64,000 bases of DNA, from the NCBI GenBank assembly GCA_026874595.1, contig CM049308.1, forward strand, positions 13,467,001-13,531,000, read 5' to 3'. Source of the DNA: Sipunculus nudus. Taxonomy: Eukaryota > Annelida > Sipuncula > Golfingiida > Sipunculidae. This document shows, piece after piece, positions 25,210 through 37,390 of the stretch; the stretch's first letter is position 1; the number at the start of each line of letters is the position of its first letter. The notes under the pieces are model-generated. The model ran no database searches. It was not told where the DNA came from and saw only the letters and a program-made list of their open reading frames with translations. The translations under genes and the position numbers were made by a program.

Positions 25210-28180
25210 CCAGGGGAGATTCTCAAAAGATACTGGGTAATACATATATCATTATAGTTTGGTTTATAATTACATTTCGGTTTATAATTAATATAATTGG
25301 ACACTCAAAAATCACAGAAATGGTAAATATTTTTTAGTTATACCCCAGTTGCTCATCAGCCCTACCTTGTTATTATTCTTCGAATTATTAATTTAAATAT
25401 CTCTTGATAACTGGTGTTTTATTCTGATATGCTGCTTATAGCCGTATATATATATATATATTACCATCAACTGCACAATGCATCTAGATTGTTTCACATA
25501 CAAAGTAATTTCCATTTAAACATGTCCCCTTGAATTATATTGGTACACAGAATTAACACAAGATGGCAATAGTTATCACCATGTAAATGTTTAAAGTGAT
25601 ATCAAACTTCAAAACTACCATTTAACATTTTTCTATTATGTTGAAAATAACTTTTCCGTGCATTTAACCAATATGTTAAATACCTGGTAACTCTTCTGTT
25701 GTTTAAAAAAAATTCCTGCCATGGTCAAACTGTAAATCAAATTTTCAGTTACAAAATATCTCCACTAGAGGTCTCTGTTGTGCAGATTGACCACTGACCA
25801 GGTCATGGATTATCCTTGCATGGCCACACCCACACTGGCACTTAGCACTTTGAATATATTCTAGCCCCAGAGTACTAGTGTATCCTTAACCATGCTATGA
25901 GTTCTTTGTGAATAAAATCAGAAAATTGGAAACCTTTTGTTTGAACAGATAGGCTGTAATTAAATGAAAAAAAAATATATTCTCTGCATCAAAACATTAC
26001 TTGGTTTACTTTACAAATTTAAGAAACTGATGGTCAAAGCATATCAGAGACCTCTAGTGGAGAAAGGTTATTTTAATTTACCAAGCCAACAAGGCTACTC
26101 AGTTCATGTTTTCTAGGTTCATTAAACTAAAGCTTTGAGTATTTTCTCTGTTTTATCAATAGCTGGTGCAATCAAATTGTATATATGTTTATGTACAGAA
26201 AAGTGTACCACTGGTATATGCACAAAATGACTGTGATATAAATTTTTATTTCTGCAAACAAATCAGCACCGGTTTTGAAATGTTATGCATGGGCACCAGG
26301 TAAGAGGTCAACCTGGGAGTGATTTTAGTGTTGTGGGACCTCATACATAGCGTCTTAAGGTAGACACGGGTAGCTGTCAGACTCCGAGGGGTCACGCATT
26401 CTGTACCTAGCCAGTATTACCATGTACAAAAAAATGTGTGCTTGCTTAAAATGTCTTAACTGTTGATTTGCATTCTTATTTCCAAATTAAAAATTTGCTT
26501 GCAGTGCTATGAATGATGTTGATCTTTGATTCATTTTACCAATAAGTATCCCACTTAGTGATAATCTAGAATGAGGTTTTTAAAAGGCAAAAACATATTT
26601 CTCCCCTCTCCAAACCTGAAGAATATAATATGGACTACTTCAAAAGTCATAGAATTCACAAATTCCTGTTCCAACTGATATGACCTTGACGATCCAAGTA
26701 AAGGTCACCAGTTTTCAAACATGTCAAAGAACTTGGTTGAAACGATTAGTGGTTCAAATTTGAGGAAAAAAACATGCAATACTTAATAAGTTATTGGGTT
26801 CACAAATAGTTCCTACAAACACTGACCAGGAAATTTGGATTACTTTCAATGGACCACCTTCACTGCCCTTAAAAGTGAGGTGCCTGTAAAACAGAGGTGC
26901 CCATCAGCAGAGGTTCCATTGCACAACATAATGTTACAAGACAAAGAGTGATCACAAGACTGGAAACACTGAAAGATATTTAATGTTGGAGTACCGGTAA
27001 TTGAACAACTTTTAAATTTTTAAATCTCTGGGAAAATTCTGTAAATAAAATCTAAGTTAAGTTCTGACTGAAAAATTGCTGATAAACATATAGGATTGCA
27101 TTTAAATCCCGAGTATGTTTAATCTGAAGTAAAATCCTAACTGGATTTATTTTGGTATGGGCTGTCCCACTTTTTTACCGGCACTGGTGCCATATTTACA
27201 AGGTATGTGAACAAACTTAACTTCACCAGGTAAGGCCACGATTAATGAAGTGACCTTGGAAGAAGCAGAGGTAATATCATTTGTAAGATATGTTTGGACC
27301 AAGTTATAGAGGATTCAAGGAAGTTTAATGATTACAACTTGGTTTAATAATCAAATTATGAATACATCTATTAACCCTGCACAGAGTGGGGGTTGTTTTT
27401 GGTCCATTCTATGTGCGGGGTGGGGGAATATCTGACGCATGACAACATAGAGGTTATTGAATTCTGACCTATCAGAGTGGCAAAGTGACTTTTTTGGTTT
27501 AAATCCCTAAATACATTCCCCCAGGGCGAGTGTTCTGTGGTTTTGGCAGTATTGTTTACCACTAGGACTGGAGCATATGACCGTATGGCCATCTGTAGAG
27601 CATGGTCAGTGATGTCACAGAGGAAAAGATGTCATGCTTTGTACAGCAATATTACAGCTGTTGACTGTTAAAATTAAGAACCAAAAGCACTTTTAAAATA
27701 TTATTTCAAGTTTATGGCAGTACATACATCTACAAAATACATTTACAGTGTCATCCCTCTGGATTAGGGATTATCAACACAACATATATATGAATGTATT
27801 GAAGCAAACAGTACCTTTACATACTTTTTAATATTTACCTTTCAAGGATGAAATATCAGCATACTTAACATGAACATACAGAGGAGAAAAATTCGTTCAG
27901 TTGAAAAAGGTAAGGTTATCTGACATGGTGGTTACAAGTACTAACCATACTACTGAAGTGTAAGGACTCATGAAAATATAAACAACCAACATTGTATTTG
28001 TAAGTATACTTCTTTTGATGAAATAGCAATGACAGAATATGCTGCTTTCTAGCTTTACTTCTGGGGTTTTGGGCATCATGAAATCCATATTTACTGGACC
28101 ATCAAGTCTTTCTTTCTAACAAAACACAATTTCTCATGAAACAGACTGTATGACTTCACAATATCAATTGTTCTGATCTG
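25210..28180. other. No gene seen; likely includes the SNRPD2 3' UTR at its right end
   Basis: AT-rich with scattered short repeats. The phrases 'gacctctagtgga' and 'ctccactagaggtctc' near 25.76 kb and 26.05 kb are an inverted pair about 285 bases apart. An ATTAAA on the minus strand near 27828 is a possible SNRPD2 polyadenylation signal. Confidence 0.35.
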
Positions 28181-28181
28181 T

Positions 28182-31100
28182 TCATTTTCCCTGGGCCAGT
28201 GGATTTCTGAGCACTATAATGACACTGTCTCCTCGTAGGAACATTTTAGAGATGTATCTGTCCTTGTTCACAGGTTTGGATTTCTTCTTCCCCTTTCCAG
28301 TCTTTGGAGTTTCTGTCCACATTTCTTTGACGTTCTCCAAAACCATGTTGCAATGCCTGAGAAAACAAAAGTGAAAGATTTTAAAATATGAACTTATTTA
28401 TTTTACATGGATTGTACAACTAGATAAAATATTAATAACAAATGTAAGAGACTCTCCTTAGCTCCAACGATGATCTGTAGGGAACTAGGGATGGAGGAAC
28501 CCAGAGGACCCTGAGAAAACCATTGACATGAGATTGGCCACTACACGCCCTGCCCCACACCAGCCAGGCCAGGTGTCTAACCTAGGCTGCCAGCAGAGAG
28601 CGTCCAGACTTTCACTACTCAACTGAAAGATTTTAAGACATACACAGAGTCAGTGATAATCATGACCATGTCCATTAAATGTAACGGTCTCTGCACATTT
28701 GGGTATGGTTATGTTTTCATACTTGATTCATCTTTGTAGAAACAATCTTCAAAGTTTAATATTGTATTTTTGTGCAAGGATGGGTCCTTCCTCTTAGGCT
28801 AGAAAATGGATGAGATCTCTGCATTAGTTGTTCAGATACTTCAGCTTTTGTATCAATTTGTTCATTATTCTGAGGGATACTTCGGAGTCCTATAGCTTGA
28901 AGGATATGGGAAACAGAGACCTAATTTCAGGTTTCCACAGACACTTTTCATGGGCCTCCTTGCATGACAAGAATGCAGATTCTAGGTCCAGTTGTTGTGA
29001 TTTGTACCCTGTTGACAGATAACCACATCTTTAAAGGTCTCAAAAATAGACAAAAAAATTTGTAAAAATTTGAAAAAATAGAGGTGGCGCACCCAGTCTG
29101 CAGAAACTGATGGAACACCTCATGATCAATATGTATGCCAAAAATCATGACCATCAGTGTTGTAGTTATTGAGATACTGCAGTTTTTGTATCAAATTTTT
29201 CATTATTCTTAGGGATACTTTGGAGTCCTATAGCTTAAAGGATATGTGTAACAGAGACCTAATTTCATTTTCCATGGAGACTTTTCATGGGTCTCCCTGT
29301 GTGTCAAGAATGAAGATTCTAGGTCCAGTCTTTACGATTTTGGTGCCCTGTTAACAGATGTTCACATTTTTAAAGGTCTAACAATTGAGAAAACAATTCG
29401 TAAAATATTGAAAAATATAGGTGGCGCCACCAGTCTGCAGAAACTGATGAAACATCTAATGATCAATATGTATGCCAAAAATTATGACCATCAGTGATGT
29501 AGTTAATGAGATTTTGAAGTTTTTTAATGAAATTTTTGACAATTCTGGGGGGTACTCATGGGCCCCATAGCTCAAAGGATTTGGGTAATGGAGACCTAAT
29601 TTCTGGTTTCCATGGAGACTTTTCAAAGGTCTCTCACTGTGTCAACAAATGAAGATTCTAGGTCCAGTCTTTACGATTTGTGCCCTGTTAACAGATGTTC
29701 ACATTTTTAAAGGTCTCAAAAATAGAGAAAAAAATTCGTAAAAAATTGAAAAATACAGGTGGCGCCACCAGTCTGCAGGAACTGATGGAACATCTCATGA
29801 TCAATATGTATGCCAAAAATCATGACCATCAGTGATGTAGTTAACGAGATATTGAAGTTTTTGTATGAATTTTTTTCTATTCTGGGGGGTACTTTGGGGC
29901 CCAATAGCTCGAAGGATATGGGTAACAGAGGCCTAATTTCTGGTTTCCAAGGAGATTTTTCATCAACCTCTCTGAATGTCAAGTTACAAGATTGTAAGTC
30001 AGGCGGTTACGATTTGTGCCAGGTTAACGGACAGACAGACAGACGGACGACAGACAAAGAGTGATGGCTATAGTTCAGCATGACTGAAAGTCAGCTGAGC
30101 TAAAAAACCCTGTAAAGTAATCTGTGAACTGATTCATCCAGGGGAATAAATATAAAACCTAAGAGGGCTATATGCATGAGTGAACACAACATTAAAACCA
30201 TACAGATACTGAGTACAATGCTGTATGCTGTACTTGCTATGATTTAACCCAAACCAATTCTTATCAACAACATGACACTGATACAGGAAAATGTTTCAAT
30301 TGCAGTTGACAAAACATCTATCAAAAATATTACTGACAGTTTCCAATCAAACTGCAGGGAATTTGGTCTTGAGACATGGAACAAAATGAGGAGCGTAGAG
30401 ACGCAAGCACATTCTATGTTTATACAATTCTGTACTGACACAGATAGTACCTACCAGGATCTATCAATCAGTGGTATAATCTTTCAATAATCAATTGGGT
30501 TAATGTTAACGACCCCGAAATTTAGGCAAACATGGTCCCATGCGAGGCTCATTAAAAAGAAAATAGAGCTATCACCTGAACAAGCATAAATAAATTTTCA
30601 AGGAAACACAAGAATATTTTTTTTCATTGGTTTTTCTTCATTCTTCCACATCAACCCCCTATAGCCCCCCTCCCCAAAAATGCATGCAATCTTTTCCCCC
30701 TGGTTAACAGCATTATCTCGATAATTTCATACTTAGTGTAAAGGAAGGCTACAGCCCACCATAACACCACTTTGCTGATGTATACTGCACCTGTCAAAAG
30801 CCTTGACCCTGCCCAGCAGCTTCTTGTTGTTACGACAGTTGATGAGAACTTGTGTGTTGTTTTTCACGGACTGTGTAAGCACTGACAATGGTCCTGTATT
30901 GAACTCCTCTTGTTCACGCTGTGCCAGCTCTTCTGCTGACATCTCACTCTTTGGCTTCTGTGCGTAGGCCCTGGAAATAACAATCAATACATAGGTTATT
31001 CAGATATGCTGATGAACTAGCAAATATAAATAATAATTAGAAATTTTTACCACTGGAGATACTGTAGAATTTCCAGAAAAGCCATAAACCCTTTAATAGA

Positions 31101-34100
31101 GGCCCACTTCTTCTGAAGCATACATTGATAGAAGATCTACCAGGGTCAAGGTCACAATTTTTTTTTTAATTATCCGACAATCAATTTGTGTATCAAATTT
31201 GAAGAGAATATATGCAATTTTTCAAAAGTTGTGGGGTTCACAAAAATCCTGTTATTCCACACATCTGACCTTCAAAACCAAGGTCAAGGTCACTAGTTTC
31301 CAAAAGAAATCCAAGATCTTGGTGGAAACAAATTTTATTTCAAATTTTAGGGAAAAATATGCTGTACTTGCTGTTGTTCACAAAAAATAATTGTGGTAGA
31401 TCAGCCAGATGCATACCGTAAGTATGAAATCAACAGTAGCTGATATATACTACAGGCTGTCTGGATGATAATAATTATTATTAACTGACAACAGACTCAC
31501 CACCTACATGAAAATATCCATTCTATTCTTGTATCCCCTCTCAGGTGTCAGAAATTGTGATATTGATTGATTAAGCATGATTAATTATTGTTTAAACAAC
31601 ATATTCTTTCACAAATATGTACACATGACAAAAGAAAAAAAAAGAGGTGGGGGAAAAACTTGAACATGCCTGAACAGTCTTATTTCTGTTATTTTTATCT
31701 GCCCAGAAATCACTGTGATAATCAGTTTACAAGGCCAATTATCAAGAAACGCAAATTAAATTATCGCTGAAGGTCCAATCCCAAAAATTTCTGTTCTTCT
31801 AAGAGACTGATCACTGCAGTATGTTTTTTAAACTAAAAATAATGTACAAGTTAGCAGAATTTCTGGTCCCCACTGGGAAACACCTATAGTATATAGTATT
31901 TGTTTATATATTTATATTTAGTATATATAAATTGTGTATTGAACATATATATACTAGTGGTATTGACTTTTACTTCAGTGTAATCAAGTGTATTTCGGTG
32001 CTATTTTAGTGTACACTGAAACCCCTCTGGGGCGGACAGTCATGGGACCGGAAGATTTGTCCCTTATAGCGGGTTGTCCGCCCCAGGAGGTCCGGTTGAG
32101 ACCAAGAATGGGACTAAAACAACCCTGAAAGCCGGTATTTTTATCTAATATTTGATCTTACAAAGTAACATATATGTTATATGTGAATAAAATTAATTGC
32201 TACCGTTTTTGTATGTTTTTTTTATCTTAAAATGAGGCTTTTATTATTAACTGGAACATTATCGTCATTACTTGTGAGAAAACAATATTCTAACATTGGT
32301 CGACATTGACTGGACTTACTCGTAGGCGTTTCAACGTATTTCTGCACTAGGTCAACAAATTTCTTGATTATTCACTCTTTACGTGATATTAGAAGAATGG
32401 CTTATGGAATAAATCAATTCTGACATCTCGTTAAAAATCCTACGCGATCGTTAGCAAACGTGATAAATAAATGTGTGATATCATATGCGCCTTATGATTG
32501 GTAGGTGGGATTTCCGTGAAGCAAATGTTACAGGATTGGGGATTGGCTCCCGGCCCAGGCGAGATGTCATGACACGTGACAGTGATTGTCCGGGTCGGGT
32601 GTTTTATTGTGACTTAATCATTTTGAGCAGTGAATTAACACGTAAGTCGCCATACAGGTGCAATATCAACATCTTTGTCTGTCTTTGATCTAAAGCCAAG
32701 CTGAGTCCCCAGTCAAGGCGAGAGGTTGTGACACGTGACATTTATTGCCCGGATGTGTAACTGACACGTCATACTCACTCCTGGAACTATGTTAGAATAA
32801 TGTGGCTCTATTTCAGAATTAATATGTAGCTTGGCTCATAAACAATCTTCCATTTTGTGGGCACTGCTATGGATGAGAGGATAAATGCCTTTAAATGATC
32901 CAGCTAAAAAAATAAGGTAAATTGAGTAAAACTAGCCCTGATCTTATAGTCTTGGCCATACATGCCTATATAATAAGAACATTAGGTGATAAAAGGCGGA
33001 CCGGAAACAGGCTGTATCTACAATTTCAAAGTATTTCTGCTGATCGGGGCGGCCGCTTGGGTGTCCGTTAGCCGGGGTGATATTAGCCATTGGGTGGACA
33101 AAAAGTGTCCATTGTCCTTAGTAGCGGGGTTTCCGCCCCAGAGTTCTTTAAAGCAGAAAAACGCTCAGTCAGGCCAAAAATTGTCCGTTAGGCGAGGTGT
33201 CTGTCCCAGAGGAGTGTCCGCAGCCCAGGGTTTCACTGTATTTCGGGATTTAGTCAAGCCCAAAAGGACCATCGCTATAGTTCAGATAACTTATAGTCAG
33301 CTGAGCTAATGATGATAGTTTCTTGCTTTAAATTTTATATTTTGTATGCTTTTTCACACATACCAAAAACACTGGCGGTACAAGTCTAGAACTCAGGCTG
33401 CTGTTCTTGACACGTTAAGACACCACGGATACATGTGAAACGTTGTAATAATTTATCCAGTTTACTCCTTTGTAAGTTAATGGTATCCTATATCCTTCCC
33501 ATGTACCTCTTACCCTGTAATAATGTACAATTTATCCTTCCTACATGCAATTTAACATGCTCGTCTCCATCATGGTTCCTCCCTCTTGCTTGTTTACACC
33601 ACTTGGCTAATGTGCACATGTCCTGCCTACGTCATTCACATCCGTTGTCTTGCGCCCTCCAGGCATTTGTACGCACACACATCATGGATATATTTGGTGT
33701 ATTTCAAGGGTTAGGGTTTACAAATAAAAAAGTGATTCCACCTTGTCCGCGCGAAGCGCGAGACTGAGTACGGCTTAGTGGCAGGCAGTTAACAAACGAC
33801 TGAGGGTTAACTTTTTTAAGCTTTTGCGATGTTCGGGCGCTTCGACGCATATGCTTGACAAAAATTAACCCTCATTTTAACAACTAAGATCAATTCTGAA
33901 AAGTAGATTTAAATATCCCCACTCAACCCCTCAAACCCAACTCATCTTGCATGGCGCAGTGGTAGCGCATAGGAATTGTTAATCCATGATTGCTGGTTCG
34001 AGACCCGGTGGAGAGCTTCACAATGGCATGTTATGTGTACTAATAATTGCATTTCTCATTACAGGTTCGCCACTAGACGGAGACACAGATACATACGGCA

Positions 34101-34581
34101 GACATACGAACAAGAGACTAGAATCCAAAAACATAGACACCAGAAGTTTTATTCTTTGACTCAAACTCAATGGCTCAAACAGCAGCCTGAATTCTAGATG
34201 TGCTCCACACTGGCATGTACCTGAACTGTATGCTGAGTCTGAGACTTCCAACATCAGAATATCCTATTATCGCTCACAAATGATTACACCTTAAATATGG
34301 TTGACGAAGATCTCTAGATTAATTTACACTAAATAAGTGTATAATGCAACCAGAAATATGATCTGTTGTTATTGAAATATATTATAATAACCAGCTATTG
34401 AATACAAAGAACAAAACACCGGCACCATTATAAACAATAGTGAGCGATAATAAGGTTATTTATGTCACGGTTAAGTCTAGCTTATATATTAAAAATGTAG
34501 GCTAATAGCAACGCGAATTTTACTGTAATATGGAACATCAGTAGTTGAATAACGGAAACAGCTAAATAAAACTTACGCCAT
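28182..34581 (-). CDS. SNRPD2: Small nuclear ribonucleoprotein Sm D2
   Basis: SmD2 is a core subunit of the seven-membered Sm ring on U1, U2, U4 and U5 snRNAs and is needed for spliceosomal snRNP assembly. Coding exons on the minus strand are 34581-34577 (ATGGC only), 30970-30791 and 28356-28182, with GT/AG at every junction and phases 2 and 2. They total 360 bases and give 119 residues against about 118 in vertebrates. Exon 2 contains [18 protein letters not shown] and [18 protein letters not shown], the Sm1 fold signature. Exon 3 begins [13 protein letters not shown] and ends [19 protein letters not shown], the Sm2 motif. The basic GKGKKKSKP loop is also present. Intron 2 holds a tandem array and intron 1 a 1.2-kb transposon. 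Conservation is so strong that I am nearly certain. Confidence 0.97.
28450..28625 (-). repeat. Degenerate SINE A relative
   Basis: Carries 'gaggaacccagaggaccctgagaaaaccattga' and 'ggccactacacgccc', matching the inverted SINE A body at 1340-1545. The tRNA-like head is badly decayed. Lies in SNRPD2 intron 2. Confidence 0.5.
28810..30000. repeat. 338-bp tandem array (family B), about 3.5 units
   Basis: Anchors 'gatact(t/g)cag' and its variants recur near 28832, 29170, 29508 and 29847, a period of 338-339 bp. Each junction region includes GGTGGCGCCACC or a one-base variant, followed by AGTCTGCAG(A/G)AACTGATG. Entirely within SNRPD2 intron 2. Small open frames here are repeat-derived. Confidence 0.9.
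30001..30103 (+). mobile_element. Hairpin-ended terminus of the array-B element
   Basis: The last array unit runs into (GACA)n-like sequence, then CTATAGTTCAGCATGACT...AGTCAGCTGAGCTAA, which can fold on itself. The same terminal module appears at 33262-33307 and, inverted, at 35971-36010. Tandem core plus a hairpin terminus is the layout of the bivalve 'pearl'/HINE class of non-autonomous Helitron relatives. Membership is inferred. Confidence 0.55.
30104..30790. other. SNRPD2 intron 2, no other feature
   Basis: Intron sequence 3' of exon 2 on the minus strand. A 72-codon open frame at 30272-30490 shows nothing recognisable. Confidence 0.5.
32014..33238. mobile_element. 1.2-kb TIR element in SNRPD2 intron 1
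   Basis: Left end CACTGAAACCCCTCTGGGG..GCGGACA and right end TGTCCGCAGCCCAGGGTTTCACTG, flanked by TA (32012-32013 and 33239-33240). Additional inverted 'tccgcccca' blocks occur inside both ends. Frames inside are short, so it is non-autonomous or decayed. Termini resemble the mariner-type MITEs at 8883 and 56124. Confidence 0.8.
33262..33307 (+). repeat. Solo hairpin terminus GTCAGCTGAGCTAA
   Basis: CTATAGTTCAGATAACTT followed by ATAGTCAGCTGAGCTAA, the same module that ends the array-B element at 30103. No tandem core sits beside it, so it appears to be a remnant. Confidence 0.5.
33945..34016 (+). repeat. tRNA-Asn-like pseudogene or SINE head
   Basis: TGGCGCAGTGGTAGCGC (A box), TTGTTAATCC around a GTT anticodon position, and GGTTCGAGACC (perfect B box) follow the order of a tRNA-Asn(GTT). 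The acceptor stem does not pair and the anticodon and T stems are imperfect, so I call it a tRNA-like sequence rather than a functional tRNA. Lies in SNRPD2 intron 1. Confidence 0.5.
34577..34581 (-). CDS. SNRPD2: SNRPD2 coding exon 1: five coding bases
   Basis: ATGGC directly followed by the donor GTAAGT (34576-34571). With the phase-2 acceptor at 30971 it gives a protein starting [12 protein letters not shown]. The mini-start exon mirrors the family, where the Met codon sits at an exon end. Confidence 0.88.
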
Positions 34582-34599
34582 TTCTTTCTTTTTGTCCGA

Positions 34600-34735
34600 T
34601 GAATCTCGATAATATACAGGTATTTGTAGCTCTCCTCTCCCGCTAACGTGAAGCCAACGCCAAAGCTACTGCGCATGCGTCTCAAGCCAACCGCTCTGAG
34701 CAGACCACGTCAGGAAAGCAGAACAGACAAGTAGG
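34600..34735. promoter_or_regulatory. Probable SNRPD2 promoter, possibly bidirectional with FKBP2
   Basis: CpG-containing island in AT-rich surroundings just upstream of the SNRPD2 start codon. It includes TGCGCATGCG (34670-34679), a good NRF1 site, and CCACGTCA (34705-34712), which on the minus strand is TGACGTGG, the XBP1/ATF6 unfolded-protein-response motif. A possible plus-strand donor GTAGGT follows at 34731. No TATA box seen. Transcription start sites are inferred only. Confidence 0.5.
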
Positions 34736-34739
34736 TTTG

Positions 34740-35489
34740 TTCACATTTACCAGTATTTAAGCATATTTGTACGTTAAATTTTTAATGTTTTATTCACCGA
34801 TAATTTCATAGATGGTCCAGACCAAGTGACACTCTGTAATGTCTGGGTTTTAAGATCAATAGAGCGAGCCGGCATTTATGGGCGAAAATGAGGGCAACAA
34901 TGGTGACTGATGACAGTTTTAAAAGGGGGAGGGGCAAGACTGCCAAGAGCTAATACAAATAGACCTTTTTATTGAAAATTTTACCTTTGAAAAACATGAA
35001 TGTCCAGCCCATCCTGTCTTTCTCTCTCCCTCCCTCTCTCTCACACACACATATCTGTATGAATATAACAATGATATGGAAAAAAAATTATTGAAATGAA
35101 CTAATTTAACAACTGATAATTTCAGGTATAATCTAAAAATTTGTTGTTTAAAAAAAATATTTACCAGTAACATTTTACATTTTAGGACTCAGGTGTCAGT
35201 ATTCCACACTAACACTATGTGCATATATTAGGGTGAGTTTCACTTTGTCTCGGCCCAAGACGTGTGATTCCGATCTGCTCTGCTCCTCTCTGTCAACAGT
35301 GATCGTATCACAGTTGTGGATCCGCAACAAAGTTTCACTGTGATCTCACCAATTAGTGACATTAAATAGACTGAAATATGAATCAGTGATCATTAGTTTA
35401 TTGCATCCCATAAGGCCATAACCATATACCATAACTGCAAATACCATGTTTGTATGAAAACATCATTTATCTAGACTATGCCTGAGAAT
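34740..35489. other. No gene seen; candidate first intron of FKBP2
   Basis: AT-rich, with a (CT)n/(CA)n stretch near 35015-35050. No exon supported. Confidence 0.4.
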
Positions 35490-35935
35490 TGTGAAGGGCC
35501 TTTGAATCAATTCATTTAAGTCATTCTTACCTTTGATTCCATTCTCTCTTCAGTTATTACTGAAGTATTGATTTTCAGACTCTCTTTTAAGTAAAAACAA
35601 ATATTTTACCACAAAGAATATTTGATATTTATAGCAAGTATAAAGGAACAGTGTTGCTTGCCCTCTCTTTATAGCCGCCATTTTTATTCTATGAGAGTGG
35701 AGGGGTTTACTATCTAGCTTTGAAACTGGATCTTGAGAACATACATAATAAATGTCTTGATATGGCAGCATGCCCCATCAAAGTTGATAGCTCACAGAGG
35801 GATGTTGGAGTGGTAAACACAAAAAATATAATAACTGAAATAAATCAATTTGGAGGTTACAAATTAAAAAAAAAAAAATATTCAAGGGGCTGCAATTCAG
35901 TGCATACATCATTAGATTCATCATTACACCCCTAA
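35490..35935 (+). repeat. Dispersed repeat D, copy 2
   Basis: Partner of 6660-7085: 'gatagctcacagaggg', 'agccgccatttttatt' and 'attacacccctaat' are in the same order. An A-run lies near 35867-35878. Confidence 0.6.
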
Positions 35936-35970
35936 TATAGACTACACTTTACAAACAGCAGAGCATGTTC

Positions 35971-37390
35971 ATTAGCTCAGCTGACTATAAGTCATCTGAG
36001 CTATAGTCGTGGTCCATTGTCCGTCGTCCGTCCGTCCGTCCGTCCGTCCGTAGATGTGGCACGTTTTGAAACCGTAAGACCTAGGAATCCAAAATTCAGC
36101 TTAATGTTAGATGTCCCCAAGATCTCCTACCAAGCCAAAAACTGGGTCTTTGCGACTTCATTCCTTTGAGAAATTAAGGAAAAACCTCAATTTTTTATTA
36201 AAAACCTATTTTCACACTTTAGGACTGCCTAATATCAAAACCACTCATCTGTTTTTCCTCATATTTCCTATAAATAATCCTCTATATAATTCCAATGTAC
36301 ATGCCAGAAATTAGGTCTGTATTATTTAATTTAAAAAAGTTATGGGCCCAAACATAATGCATTTTTTAAATAATCAGGAAAGAAATTTTATCACTTAACA
36401 CAAAACTTGTTAAAGCTAAGCACTTTTTTTCCAGTAATATTACTTTTATTAATCAAAATTAAATTGTATACCCAAAATTAGATCAAAATCTTTTAAATTT
36501 TTAAAAATATTAGCAAAAATAAAAAATTGGTACCTTAAATTTTGCCCAACTTTGACCATGGCACGTTTTTTTGCTGTAACTGCTGTGGATTTAATTTTCA
36601 CAGCATGTTTTTGTTAGCATTTCAACTGTTAACACCAAAAATTTGAAACCAGTTGATCAAAAACTGTAGATTTTATTCAAGTTTTCAAGCACCATGTCAC
36701 ATATTGCTAGTGTTATGCAGTTTGCTAGAGCTCAGCTCCCGAGCTTCAGCTCTAAGTTCCTTAAATTTGGCATACAGTTAGATTTCTCCAAAATCCCCTA
36801 CCATGCCAAGAATTTGGTCACTAGGACTTAATTCCTTCGAGATATCAATGAAAAACTTAATTTTTCCATTAAAAACCCAATGTTACACTTTAAGACTGCC
36901 TAATATCAAAACCACTGATCTGACTTTGATCATATATAATATACATATTTTTCTATACATTCACTATGCACATGCCAGAAATGATGTCAGTATTGTGTAT
37001 TTTTTTTAAGTTATGGGCCCAAACATAATGCACTTTGTAAAAAATCAAGAAATATATTTACCCCCTTAACAAGGGCATTGCTGAAGCTAGAGATCTTTTT
37101 TGTCAGGGATGTAACATTATTTAATCAAGATTCAATTGAATACCCAAAATTAGTTCTGAATTTTTCAAATTTTATAAGTTATTAGTATAAATATAAAATT
37201 AGTACCTTAAATTTTGCCCAACTGTGACCATGGCACATTTGTTTCCCGTGAGCACTGTTGATATAATTTTCATATCATGCACACATAAGGATTTCAGCTT
37301 TTTAGTTTAGAAAGCTGAAAGAGATTTGCCAAATATTGTAGCTTTTATTAATGTTTTTTATGAGACCCTGTCAGACTTTGGCTCTCTCCA
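35971..37390 (+). mobile_element. Hairpin-ended tandem-core element, ~670-bp units
   Basis: Begins TTAGCTCAGCTGACTATAAG, which pairs with GTCATCTGAGCT just downstream, then CTATAGTCGTGG and a (GTCC)n run near 36020-36050. Two units of about 670 bp follow ('actgcctaatatcaaaacca' at about 36223 and 36893). The terminus matches the inverted modules at 30.07-30.10 kb and 33.26-33.31 kb. No coding frame. The right end is not clear. Confidence 0.65.

Noticed and set aside
32986-33309. 107-codon open frame on the plus strand
   Set aside because: It spans the right end of a TIR element and the hairpin terminus, so it is a repeat translation.
33745-33765. GCGCGAAGCGCG hairpin as a transcription terminator or RNA
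   Set aside because: A short perfect palindrome with no adjacent gene or RNA pattern; too little to call.
33945-34016. Functional tRNA-Asn gene
   Set aside because: The A and B boxes are good but the acceptor stem does not pair and the anticodon and T stems are imperfect, so it was kept only as a tRNA-like repeat.
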